Below are positions 5,240 through 11,935 of a stretch of 11,935 nt of DNA, piece after piece. The translations under genes and the position numbers were made by a program. The notes under the pieces are model-generated. The model was given only the letters and a program-made list of their open reading frames with translations. It was not told where the DNA came from and did no database searches. This DNA is from 2-02-FULL-66-22 sp964576535 (GTDB taxonomy: Bacteria > Methylomirabilota > Methylomirabilia > Methylomirabilales > 2-02-FULL-66-22): positions 1 through 11,935 of the forward strand of contig CAZNWB010000103.1 of assembly GCA_964576535.1 (NCBI GenBank), written 5' to 3'. How positions within the stretch are numbered: position 1 is the first letter of the stretch; each line of letters begins with the position of its first letter.

Positions 5240-7873
5240 TCAGGCTGAGGGGGACCCCGAGAGCCGGGACAGGTAGATTGCCAGGCTCGCCGCTTCGCGC
5301 TCCCTGAACGCGACGGCGATCCGAAGCTGCTCCAGATACTGCTCCAGCGTCCTGCCCCCCAGAGAGATGTTCTTTGCCGCGAAGAACTCCCGCACATCGG
5401 CTTCCAGCTCCGGCGTGGCCAGGCCCGTGATCCCCTCGCACATCCTGCGAAAGGCTCCCTGGGGATACCCGCGCTCCATGGCCTCCCAGTGCTCCTTCAC
5501 AAAGGACCAGGCCCGCTCCCGCCCATGGACGTTCATGAGGAGGCTGCGGACGAGGTATGGGGCGTCCTGGCTCCTCACCTCCCCGCTCAGTGTGAGGTCG
5601 AGCGTCCGGCGGACAAGGTCCGTCTGGCGAAATCCGGCCAGGGCGTACAGGTATCGCTGCTCTTCCTGGGGAGTTTGGGCCGTTTTGAACCTGCCCAGAA
5701 TCTCCGCATACTCCTCCTCACCGCCGCCGTGTGCCAGGATGGCGATCAGGGCGGCCACGACGTTCGGGTCGGCCGCCGACGCGTCTCCCCGATATTTGGC
5801 GTAGAGAGCCCTGGCCTCCGCCTGGATGGCGGCGGCGTTTCCCAGCGTCCCCATCCCCCGCAGCACCTCACCACGAAGCTGGCGCTGGAGGTCGCCTTCG
5901 CCCGGTACGGGCGCCCAGCCCAGGCGCGCCACCACCGGGCCGAGCCGGTCTCTGACCAGGATCTCCAGAGAGGGCCGATCGCCCGAAAGGATGACCCGGC
6001 GCAGGGATGCGAAGGATGTGAGCAGCGCCGTCCAGACGTTCCGGTCGGCCTCTCCCCGGAACCGGGCCGTCACATCGAGGTACGCGCCGATCGGTTCCAG
6101 CCCGGCCAGGGTTGAGGCCCAGGCGTCATTCACCAGATTGAAGCGCTCGATGGGCGCCAGGAGGTCCAAAGGCCTCTCCAGCAGCCTCTCCAATAGCTCG
6201 GGAGCGTAGCGGACCCGATAGAAGCCGTAGCCGCCTTCGTTCACGACGACAGCTTCGACGGGCTCCGGCAGGTCCAGGCGCTGCTCGGACGCCGAGAGAA
6301 GAAGCCGCAGGCTCGTGGCTCCGCCCTTGGTCCGGACTCTGAGATTAACCGGAACCTGCCAGCGCTCTGAATCGCCCGGTCCGCCGGGAAGATAGGTGAA
6401 CCGCTGCTGGGAAAGGCAGAGAGTCCTGCCGCCGTTCTCGGCCCGGATCGTCACCATGGGATATCCGGGACGAAAGATCCAGCCGTCCATGACCGCCGGG
6501 ATAGGCTGGCCCGACGTCTCGCCGAGGGCCCGCCACAAGTCAGAGGTCTCGGCGTTCCCGAATTGGTGGTCCGTGAGATACCGGCGGACGCCGTCGCGAA
6601 ACAGCGTGGGTCCGAGATACTGCTCGAGCATGCGCAGGACCGCGCCGCCCTTCTCGTAAGTAAGGACATCGAACATGGCCTCCGCGTCCTTGGGCGCGGT
6701 CACCTCGAACTCGATGGGCCGGCTCGACCGCAGTCCGTCCACCTGCAGGGCGGCGGCCCGCGACACCCCGAAGCTCACCCAGCGCTCCCACTCCGGCTTC
6801 CAGGCGTTCACGGCCAGCATCTCCATGAAGGTGGCGAAGGCCTCGTTCAGCCACAGGCCGTTCCACCACGTCATGGTCACCAGGTCGCCGAACCACATGT
6901 GGGCGATCTCGTGGGCGACCACGTCGGCCACCCGCTCCCGCTCCGCATGGGTGGCCGTCCGCTCGTCCACGAGGAGGGCGGTCTCGCGGAAGGTGATGGC
7001 CCCGAGGTTCTCCATGGCGCCGAAGGCGAAATCGGGGATCGCGATCAGGTCCAGCTTGTCCCCGGGATATGGCATCCCGTAGTAGTCCTGGAAGAAGCGA
7101 AGCGAGAAGGCTGCAACCTCCTGGGCGAACCCGGCCAGATGGCTCTTTCCCGGCACGCACCAGCTCCGGATGGGCGTCTCTCCCACCAGCGTCTCCTGGC
7201 TGGACTCCAGCTGCCCCACGACGAAGGCCACCAGGTAGGTCGGCATCTTGATGGTGGGGGCGAAGCGCACCGCCTTCTTCCCCGTGCCCGGGATGCGGTC
7301 CTGGCTGACCACGCGCGTATTCGAGATCGCCGTCAGGCCCTCTTCGACAACCAGGGTCACCTGAAAGACAGCCTTGAGATCCGGCTCGTCCCAGCACGGG
7401 AACGCCCGACGGGCGTCCGTCGCCTCGAACTGGGTCACCGCCAAGGCACCTGCCCCCGTGTCCCCCGATCCACTGTCCGGCGGGGAAGCCTCCGAGGGTG
7501 GGGACCGCTTGACGGTGCTGCGGTAGAACCCGCGGAGCTTGTCACTGAGGCGGCCGTTGAACTTCAGTGACAGGCGCCATGGGCCCGGACTGAGCGGCTC
7601 CTGAAAGAGGAGTCGCACCCGTTCCGCCCCGTGATCCAGCGCCACGATCCCGTTGAAAGTCGCACCCCCGTGGTTCCGGATGGTGACTTCCTGGATCCAC
7701 AGCTCGGCCGCGTTCAGCACGACTTCCTTCACCGGCTCGCGGACGGTCACCTCGATCGTCTCCTCGCCGGCAAAGACGGCCGACGACAGGTCGGGTTCGA
7801 TCTGGATGTCATACCGACTCGGCACAACGGTGCGCGGCAGCCTGTGGGACTCCAACTTTTTCTCCGTGGGCAC
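5240..7873 (-). CDS. M1 family zinc aminopeptidase
   Basis: Gluzincin aminopeptidase of the M1 family, removing N-terminal residues from peptides. The order of domains in 877 aa is: N-terminal beta saddle (about 10-215, with TQFEATDARRAFPCWDEP at 147-164), a thermolysin-like catalytic domain, a beta domain, and an ERAP1-type helical C-terminal domain (about 560-860). Key residues are visible: GAMEN exopeptidase motif (285-289), HEIAH zinc site (H321, E322, H325), third ligand E344 in WLNEAFA, and transition-state Y406 in TYEKGG. Residues 121-145 are a Ser/Pro/Gly-rich insertion in a surface loop just before the TQFE block. There is no signal peptide, so it should be cytosolic. The start is GTG 7873 with AGGAAG about 9 nt upstream. 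It lies 130 nt downstream of the ribokinase and may be transcribed separately. It resembles tricorn-interacting-factor/ERAP-like members more than Escherichia coli PepN. Confidence 0.95.
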   Translation of the reverse strand: MPTEKKLESHRLPRTVVPSRYDIQIEPDLSSAVFAGEETIEVTVREPVKEVVLNAAELWIQEVTIRNHGGATFNGIVALDHGAERVRLLFQEPLSPGPWRLSLKFNGRLSDKLRGFYRSTVKRSPPSEASPPDSGSGDTGAGALAVTQFEATDARRAFPCWDEPDLKAVFQVTLVVEEGLTAISNTRVVSQDRIPGTGKKAVRFAPTIKMPTYLVAFVVGQLESSQETLVGETPIRSWCVPGKSHLAGFAQEVAAFSLRFFQDYYGMPYPGDKLDLIAIPDFAFGAMENLGAITFRETALLVDERTATHAERERVADVVAHEIAHMWFGDLVTMTWWNGLWLNEAFATFMEMLAVNAWKPEWERWVSFGVSRAAALQVDGLRSSRPIEFEVTAPKDAEAMFDVLTYEKGGAVLRMLEQYLGPTLFRDGVRRYLTDHQFGNAETSDLWRALGETSGQPIPAVMDGWIFRPGYPMVTIRAENGGRTLCLSQQRFTYLPGGPGDSERWQVPVNLRVRTKGGATSLRLLLSASEQRLDLPEPVEAVVVNEGGYGFYRVRYAPELLERLLERPLDLLAPIERFNLVNDAWASTLAGLEPIGAYLDVTARFRGEADRNVWTALLTSFASLRRVILSGDRPSLEILVRDRLGPVVARLGWAPVPGEGDLQRQLRGEVLRGMGTLGNAAAIQAEARALYAKYRGDASAADPNVVAALIAILAHGGGEEEYAEILGRFKTAQTPQEEQRYLYALAGFRQTDLVRRTLDLTLSGEVRSQDAPYLVRSLLMNVHGRERAWSFVKEHWEAMERGYPQGAFRRMCEGITGLATPELEADVREFFAAKNISLGGRTLEQYLEQLRIAVAFREREAASLAIYLSRLSGSPSA

Positions 7874-8003
7874 TAGTCGCTGCTTCCTGGTATCACGCGG
7901 TGAAGGTATTGTCCCGGCGATGGTGACGCGAAGGGGATTGTAACGGGTTAGTCCCGCCCTGGAAACGTCTCTTGTGAGGGGAGGAGGGGGATCGGCTGAG
8001 GAT

Positions 8004-8927
8004 TCACTGGCGCTTCAGCTGTCGCATGAACGCCTCGACCTCGGCGCGGCGGGGGAAAGAGGTCTGGGCCCCCCGCTTCGTGCAGGCCAGGGCGGCGGCG
8101 GCGTTGGCCAGCGGCAACGCCTCTTCCCACGTACCGCCTGCCGCCAGCCCGACCGCCAGAGCGCCGTTGAAGGCATCCCCGGCGCCCGTGGTGTCCACCG
8201 CATCCACCGGGAAGGCAGGAAAGTGGAGGGCCGATTTCCCGTCGCAGCAGAGCGCGCCTTGCGCCCCCAGGGTAACGATCACCCTTCTCACCCCGCGGGC
8301 CAGCAGGTGCTGTGCCGCCTGACTCGCGCTGTCCGGGCTCTTGACGGCGATCCCGGTCAGGATCTCCGCCTCGTTGGAATTCGGGGTCAGGCAATCCACC
8401 AGGGAAAGCAGCGTGTCAGGAAGCGGCTGGGCCGGCGCCGGGTTCAGGATGGACAGGACACCGTGTTCCCGGGCAGTGGCAAGCGCCCACTGCACGCTGG
8501 AGACCGGGATCTCGAGCTGCAGCAAGAGCGCCTCGGCCCAGGGCATGAGCGAGGCATGCATCTTGGCGAGATCGGGGAGGAGTTCGAGGTTGGCCCCCGA
8601 TGCCACGGCAATCTGATTCCGCCCTTCCCTGTCCACCATGATCAGGGCGACCCCGGTGGCGGCCTCTGTGCGGATCACCCCATCCGTGGGAATCCCTTCG
8701 GCGGCCAATTGCTCCACGACCTGATCACCCTGGGGGTCCTGCCCGACGCAGCCCACGAAGCGGACGTCGCCGCCGAGACGCCGGGCGGCCACCGCCTGGT
8801 TGGCCCCCTTCCCACCGTGGCTGATGTAGAAGCTCCCCCCGGTAACCGTCTCCCCTTCGGCCGGAAGCCGCGGCACCGCCACCGTGAAATCCATGTTGGC
8901 CGATCCGATCACCAGAACTCGAGGCAT
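8004..8927 (-). CDS. rbsK: Ribokinase (PfkB family)
   Basis: Cytosolic PfkB-family sugar kinase, most like ribokinase: ATP + D-ribose to ribose 5-phosphate. I choose ATG 8927, with GGGAG a few nt upstream; a frame extending to 8963 adds 12 residues lacking family similarity. The 307-aa protein has GSANMDF (8-14; D13 matches the ribose-contacting Asp), HGGKGANQA (37-45, first PfkB signature), NPAPA (162-166), PNSNEAE (182-188), and DTTGAGDAFNGAL (245-257, second signature, with the anion hole and catalytic base D251). All expected elements are present. No ribose transporter, RbsD or LacI-type regulator is nearby, so it may serve ribose salvage from nucleosides. A related deoxyribose or nucleoside kinase remains possible. 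Confidence 0.92.
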   Translation of the reverse strand: MPRVLVIGSANMDFTVAVPRLPAEGETVTGGSFYISHGGKGANQAVAARRLGGDVRFVGCVGQDPQGDQVVEQLAAEGIPTDGVIRTEAATGVALIMVDREGRNQIAVASGANLELLPDLAKMHASLMPWAEALLLQLEIPVSSVQWALATAREHGVLSILNPAPAQPLPDTLLSLVDCLTPNSNEAEILTGIAVKSPDSASQAAQHLLARGVRRVIVTLGAQGALCCDGKSALHFPAFPVDAVDTTGAGDAFNGALAVGLAAGGTWEEALPLANAAAALACTKRGAQTSFPRRAEVEAFMRQLKRQ

Positions 8928-9008
8928 AACTCTCCCGAAATCATGGTCAAATCTATCCAACATTCAACGGATCACAGGAAGGGGCAGACGGGTGCTATAG
9001 GGTTCCAC

Positions 9009-9037
9009 ATGGTACTGAAAAGTGCCACAACTTTCAA
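9009..9037 (-). promoter_or_regulatory. Candidate promoter upstream of the ribokinase gene
   Basis: On the minus strand TTGAAA (9037-9032) is separated by 17 nt from TACCAT (9014-9009), four of six matches to a -10 box, about 80 nt before ATG 8927. The 223-nt gap between the PBP stop and this start holds no gene and is the least GC-rich gap on this side, consistent with a promoter region. The match is modest. Confidence 0.3.
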
Positions 9038-9150
9038 ATTGGTTGTCGCGACCAGGGATGTGCGACCGAGGAAATGGGTTGAAGCCGCGTGTCTCATGCA
9101 GAGGGAGAGGCGGGTCAGTGTGGGATGGGTGTATCAGGGGTACCGGTGGA

Positions 9151-11175
9151 TTACCGAAACAGGTTGCGGAGCCAGTCGAGGAAGCCGCCGGCCGCCTTGG
9201 CCACGGGCGTCTCGCCGCAGTCGCTGGGGGGTTCGGTGCCGGCGCGGAAGGCCTCTTCGATCACGGTCCCGCCGCGGCACCAGAAGGAGACCGACCGCCC
9301 CGTGTCCCGGTCAATGGAGGCCAGGACGACGCCGGGTGGCGGCGTGAACGGCTTGGGGGGGGCGCGCCGCACGGCGGCCTGCATGACCGACGCCCAGATC
9401 GGCAGGGCCGCCTGCGCCCCGTCGAGACCGATGGGGGTCCCGTCATCGCGACCCACCCACACCCCCACCACTAGGTCAGGAGTGTAGCCCACGAACCACG
9501 CGTCCCGCAGACCGTCCGTCGTGCCGGTCTTGCCGGCCGTGATGTCGCTCAGTCCCCAGCCCGCGCTGGCGCGGCCGGTGCCATCGCGCATCACGCCCCG
9601 GAGGATGTGGGTGATCAGAAAGCTCGATTCGGCCGAGACCGCGCGCATGGGCGGGGGCTGGGGCAGGATCTCCGCGGCTTCCCCCTGCGATCCCGGAGCC
9701 AGCGCCGTCGGAAAAACGCGAACTCCCTGATTGGCCAGTGTCGCGAAGGCCGTGGTGATCTCGAGGAGAGTCACCTCCGAGGTCCCCAGGGCCAGGGACG
9801 GGACCGGTGCGAGGGGACTCTCGATACCCAGGGCTTGGGCCGTCTCGGTGATTCGATCCAGCCCGACCTCCTGCGCGACCCGGACGGTTGGGACGTTCAG
9901 CGATTCCTCCAGCGCCCGGCGGACCGTCACGGATCCGTGGAACCGGTGGTCCGTGTTACGGGGTGACCACTTCTGGTTGCCGTTCCGGATCACCATCGGG
10001 GCATCCGCGATGAGGGAGGCTGGGGTCAAACCCGGGTCGGTTCCCGGCTCCTCGGCCTCGAACGCGGCCAGATACACGATCGGTTTGAACAACGATCCGG
10101 GCTGCCGCCTGGCTCGCGTGGCGCGATTGAACGGGCTCTCCAGGTAGCCCCGTCCCCCGACTAGGGCGCGGATCTGCCCGGTGGCCGGCTCCATGGCGAC
10201 CAGCGCCGCCTGAAGCTTTCCCGGGGGGAGGCCGGCCTGCCGCCGTTCGATCCGTTGGATGCCGTTGCGGACGACCGCCTCGGCAACATGCTGGAGAACC
10301 GGGTCCAGGGTCGTGGCGATCCGAACCTCGCCGGAGGTAGGGAGGCTCACCCGCCTGGCGATCTCTTCCCGGGCGAGATCAACGAAGTACGGCGCCCGGC
10401 TGGCGGAGCCAGCCGACCGCCACTGCACCGGGCGCGCCATCGCCTGGCGCGTATCGGTGTCGGTGATCGCCCCTTGCCCGCGCATGGCGAGGAGCACCCC
10501 GTCCCGACTCGCGCGCGCGCGGATCGCCTCCCCCGAGAATATCCTGTTCGGGGCGCTGATCGCCGCCGCCAAGAGCGCTGCCTCGTCCAGGCGGACATCG
10601 GCAAGATCCTTGTCCAGGAAATGACGGGTGGCCGCCCCCAGGCCGAACACGGCGATCCCGCCATCAGTGCCCATGTAAACCGAGTTCAAATACGCCTCGA
10701 GAATGCGGCCCTTGGGGTAACAGAGCTCCAGGAGCAGGGCGATGAAGGATTCGCGCAGCTTGCGCCCCCAGGTGCGTTCGCTGCCGAGGAAGAGCGTGCG
10801 GGCGAGCTGTTGCGTGATGGTGCTTCCGCCCTGCCGCACCTTGCCGTGCCGCAGGTCTACGACGCCCGCGCGGATGACCGCCCGGAAATCGATCCCCCGA
10901 TGGGAGAAGAAGCGCCGGTCCTCCGTGATCAGAACGGCGGCCACGACCGGCCGCGGGATCCGGGCCAGGGGGACCCACACCTGTGACCGCTGGGAGATTC
11001 CCTGGAAGACGGCGATCTGCTCGTCGCCAGCGAAGATCCGTACTGTTGGAAGGGTCGCGGAGGCAGGGTTGGGGAGAGGATAGCGCCACCCCGTCCAGCC
11101 CCAGGCGACACCGAGGATGGCCACCACCAGGCTGGCAGCGATGAACTTCTTGCTGCGGAGAACCGCCGGGGACAT
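9151..11175 (-). CDS. Class A penicillin-binding protein (bifunctional glycosyltransferase/transpeptidase, PBP1b-like)
   Basis: Murein polymerase and cross-linker, anchored in the inner membrane. From ATG 11175 the protein is 674 aa: a short basic cytoplasmic tail, a membrane helix at 11-30, a GT51 glycosyltransferase domain (about 50-235) with catalytic E85 in TEDRRFF, GGSTITQQL (116-124) and RILEAYLN (157-164), then a transpeptidase domain with SLFK (nucleophile S361, K364), SLN (425-427) and KTGT (549-552). A cysteine pair (C633, C653) and an amphipathic-looking GFLDWLRNLFR end close it. The open frame continues 66 codons further upstream to 11373, but that part overlaps the preceding gene in another frame, is low complexity and would move the membrane helix inward, so I reject it. 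The chosen ATG lacks an obvious Shine-Dalgarno; translation may depend on the preceding gene 55 nt away. Confidence 0.93.
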   Translation of the reverse strand: MSPAVLRSKKFIAASLVVAILGVAWGWTGWRYPLPNPASATLPTVRIFAGDEQIAVFQGISQRSQVWVPLARIPRPVVAAVLITEDRRFFSHRGIDFRAVIRAGVVDLRHGKVRQGGSTITQQLARTLFLGSERTWGRKLRESFIALLLELCYPKGRILEAYLNSVYMGTDGGIAVFGLGAATRHFLDKDLADVRLDEAALLAAAISAPNRIFSGEAIRARASRDGVLLAMRGQGAITDTDTRQAMARPVQWRSAGSASRAPYFVDLAREEIARRVSLPTSGEVRIATTLDPVLQHVAEAVVRNGIQRIERRQAGLPPGKLQAALVAMEPATGQIRALVGGRGYLESPFNRATRARRQPGSLFKPIVYLAAFEAEEPGTDPGLTPASLIADAPMVIRNGNQKWSPRNTDHRFHGSVTVRRALEESLNVPTVRVAQEVGLDRITETAQALGIESPLAPVPSLALGTSEVTLLEITTAFATLANQGVRVFPTALAPGSQGEAAEILPQPPPMRAVSAESSFLITHILRGVMRDGTGRASAGWGLSDITAGKTGTTDGLRDAWFVGYTPDLVVGVWVGRDDGTPIGLDGAQAALPIWASVMQAAVRRAPPKPFTPPPGVVLASIDRDTGRSVSFWCRGGTVIEEAFRAGTEPPSDCGETPVAKAAGGFLDWLRNLFR

Positions 11176-11230
11176 GTGACGCGTGAGATCAGCAGTGATT
11201 GGGGGGGATGACGTGCTCTGCACGTCGCGA

Positions 11231-11770
11231 TTAGCTCGAATATCCGCGCTCGCGCATGCAGCTCCGATAGGCCTCGACGGCGCGGGCGTCCTGCTTGTTC
11301 GTCGCGTTGAGCCCGTACAAGGTCCCGGCCGTGGATCCCATGATCCCGCCGATGGCCGCACCCTTCCCGGCATCCTTGCCGCCGCCGGCGATTTCTCCGC
11401 TCCGAAGGAGTCCGGAGTCCTGCGGACCGGCCGCGCCCACGCCCGCGCCGATGGCCCCTTCGATGACGGCGTCCTTGACCACTTCGGTCGTCTTCTCGGA
11501 GGTCACAGACTTGGCGTACGTGTTACAGGACTCGATGTCCGCGGCCGCGGGGCCGCCCTTGGCCTGCCGGACCTGCGCCCGTGCCGGCCCCGGCGTCGAC
11601 GGCGATGCCGCCACCTGATGTGGCTTCGCTTTGAAAACTGCCGGAGCAGGCTTCGTCACTTCCTTGTCGTTCCAGCTCCCCACCACCAGGGTGGTGACCA
11701 CCACCGTCGTGACCACGACGGCCAGCCCGATCGTCGCTATCTTCCAGAAGCGCCAGTCCGCGGTCGACAT
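11231..11770 (-). CDS. Glycine-zipper membrane-anchored protein
   Basis: Hypothetical 179-aa protein. ATG 11770 is preceded by AGGAGG (11779-11784) at 8 nt. Residues 11-31 are one very hydrophobic Val/Thr-rich segment, either a membrane anchor or an uncleaved signal. A Pro/Ala-rich linker (40-75) follows. Residues 104-152 are a glycine zipper (GAIGAGVGAAG, then GKGAAIGGIMGSTAG), the kind of helix-helix packing repeat seen in envelope proteins. C82 and C171 could form a disulfide if the domain is periplasmic, and the end AYRSCMRERGY is a frequent ending in Gly-zipper lipoprotein-like proteins. It sits 55 nt upstream of the PBP gene on the same strand, so an envelope role is a fair inference, but the exact function is unknown. 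Confidence 0.75.
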   Translation of the reverse strand: MSTADWRFWKIATIGLAVVVTTVVVTTLVVGSWNDKEVTKPAPAVFKAKPHQVAASPSTPGPARAQVRQAKGGPAAADIESCNTYAKSVTSEKTTEVVKDAVIEGAIGAGVGAAGPQDSGLLRSGEIAGGGKDAGKGAAIGGIMGSTAGTLYGLNATNKQDARAVEAYRSCMRERGYSS

Positions 11771-11801
11771 TGCCAGGTCCTCCTCTCAGCCCAGATATTT
11801 C

Positions 11802-11828
11802 ACCGCAAAGCGCGCAAAGACCGCAAAG
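11802..11828. repeat. Triplicate 9-mer repeat ACCGCAAAG/CGCGCAAAG/ACCGCAAAG
   Basis: Three adjacent 9-mers (11802-11810, 11811-11819, 11820-11828) share the core CGCAAAG, and the first and third are identical. They lie in the leader region about 32-58 nt upstream of the glycine-zipper start. The rest of 11829-11935, up to the window edge, shows no gene I can support. Confidence 0.75.
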
Positions 11829-11935
11829 GGCCACCGTCTTTCAGAAAACTCGGGAGACTCGACTGTTCAGAACTTTCCAACTCCACTCTCGTATGCTCAC
11901 TTGTGAAGGCCGGAAATACCGGGGGTTTCTCTGCG

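Noticed and set aside
7974..9347. 457-codon plus-strand open frame antisense to the ribokinase and the end of the PBP gene
   Set aside because: It spans two recognised minus-strand genes and the gap between them, and shows only Arg/Gly/His-rich composition.
11176..11373. N-terminal extension of the PBP by 66 residues
   Set aside because: It overlaps the glycine-zipper gene in another frame, is Arg/Pro/Ser-rich without similarity, and places the membrane helix unusually far in.
11631..11906. Plus-strand 91-codon frame at the right edge
   Set aside because: It is antisense to the glycine-zipper signal region and reads through the 9-mer repeat; there is no ribosome site or family motif.

Overview
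This window looks like a piece of chromosome from a high-GC, Gram-negative bacterium. Coding sequence at 661-780 hand-counts at 71% GC. A lipobox-bearing Cu/Zn superoxide dismutase and a PBP1b-like murein synthase fit a diderm. Dense GC, 9-nt periodic intergenic repeats and this gene mix recall uncultivated Methylomirabilota/Rokubacteria-type genomes, but that placement is a guess. There are no tRNAs, rRNAs, phage genes, transposases or CRISPR arrays.

Almost everything is on the minus strand. Reading in transcription order from the right edge: a glycine-zipper membrane protein (11770-11231), a class A penicillin-binding protein (11175-9151), a ribokinase (8927-8004) and an M1 aminopeptidase (7873-5240). 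The only plus-strand gene is a lipoprotein Cu/Zn superoxide dismutase (4600-5121). It has its own near-consensus sigma-70 promoter and converges on the aminopeptidase.

Left of it, again on the minus strand, come a small doubtful ORF (4471-4187), a DinB/YfiT-like protein (4083-3538), and a probable operon of a pteridine-reductase-like SDR (3383-2640), a leaderless BtuF-like binding protein (2587-1802) and an M20 deacylase (1783-626). That operon ends in an intrinsic terminator lying over the last stop codon. Beyond it is a GTG-started DUF2585/UPF0314 membrane protein that runs off the left edge. Its GC (about 52% by hand count) is clearly lower than its neighbours.

The genes are mostly housekeeping or salvage functions: wall synthesis, peptide and N-acyl amino acid turnover, sugar phosphorylation and oxidative defence. 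They do not form one recognisable system, and I found no defence island or novel multi-gene system. The most unusual signal lies between the genes: several different short repeats that all have a 9-nt period. Two are composite elements (3384-3540 and 4135-4234) that combine a hairpin with inverted 9-mer arrays and flank the DinB-like gene.
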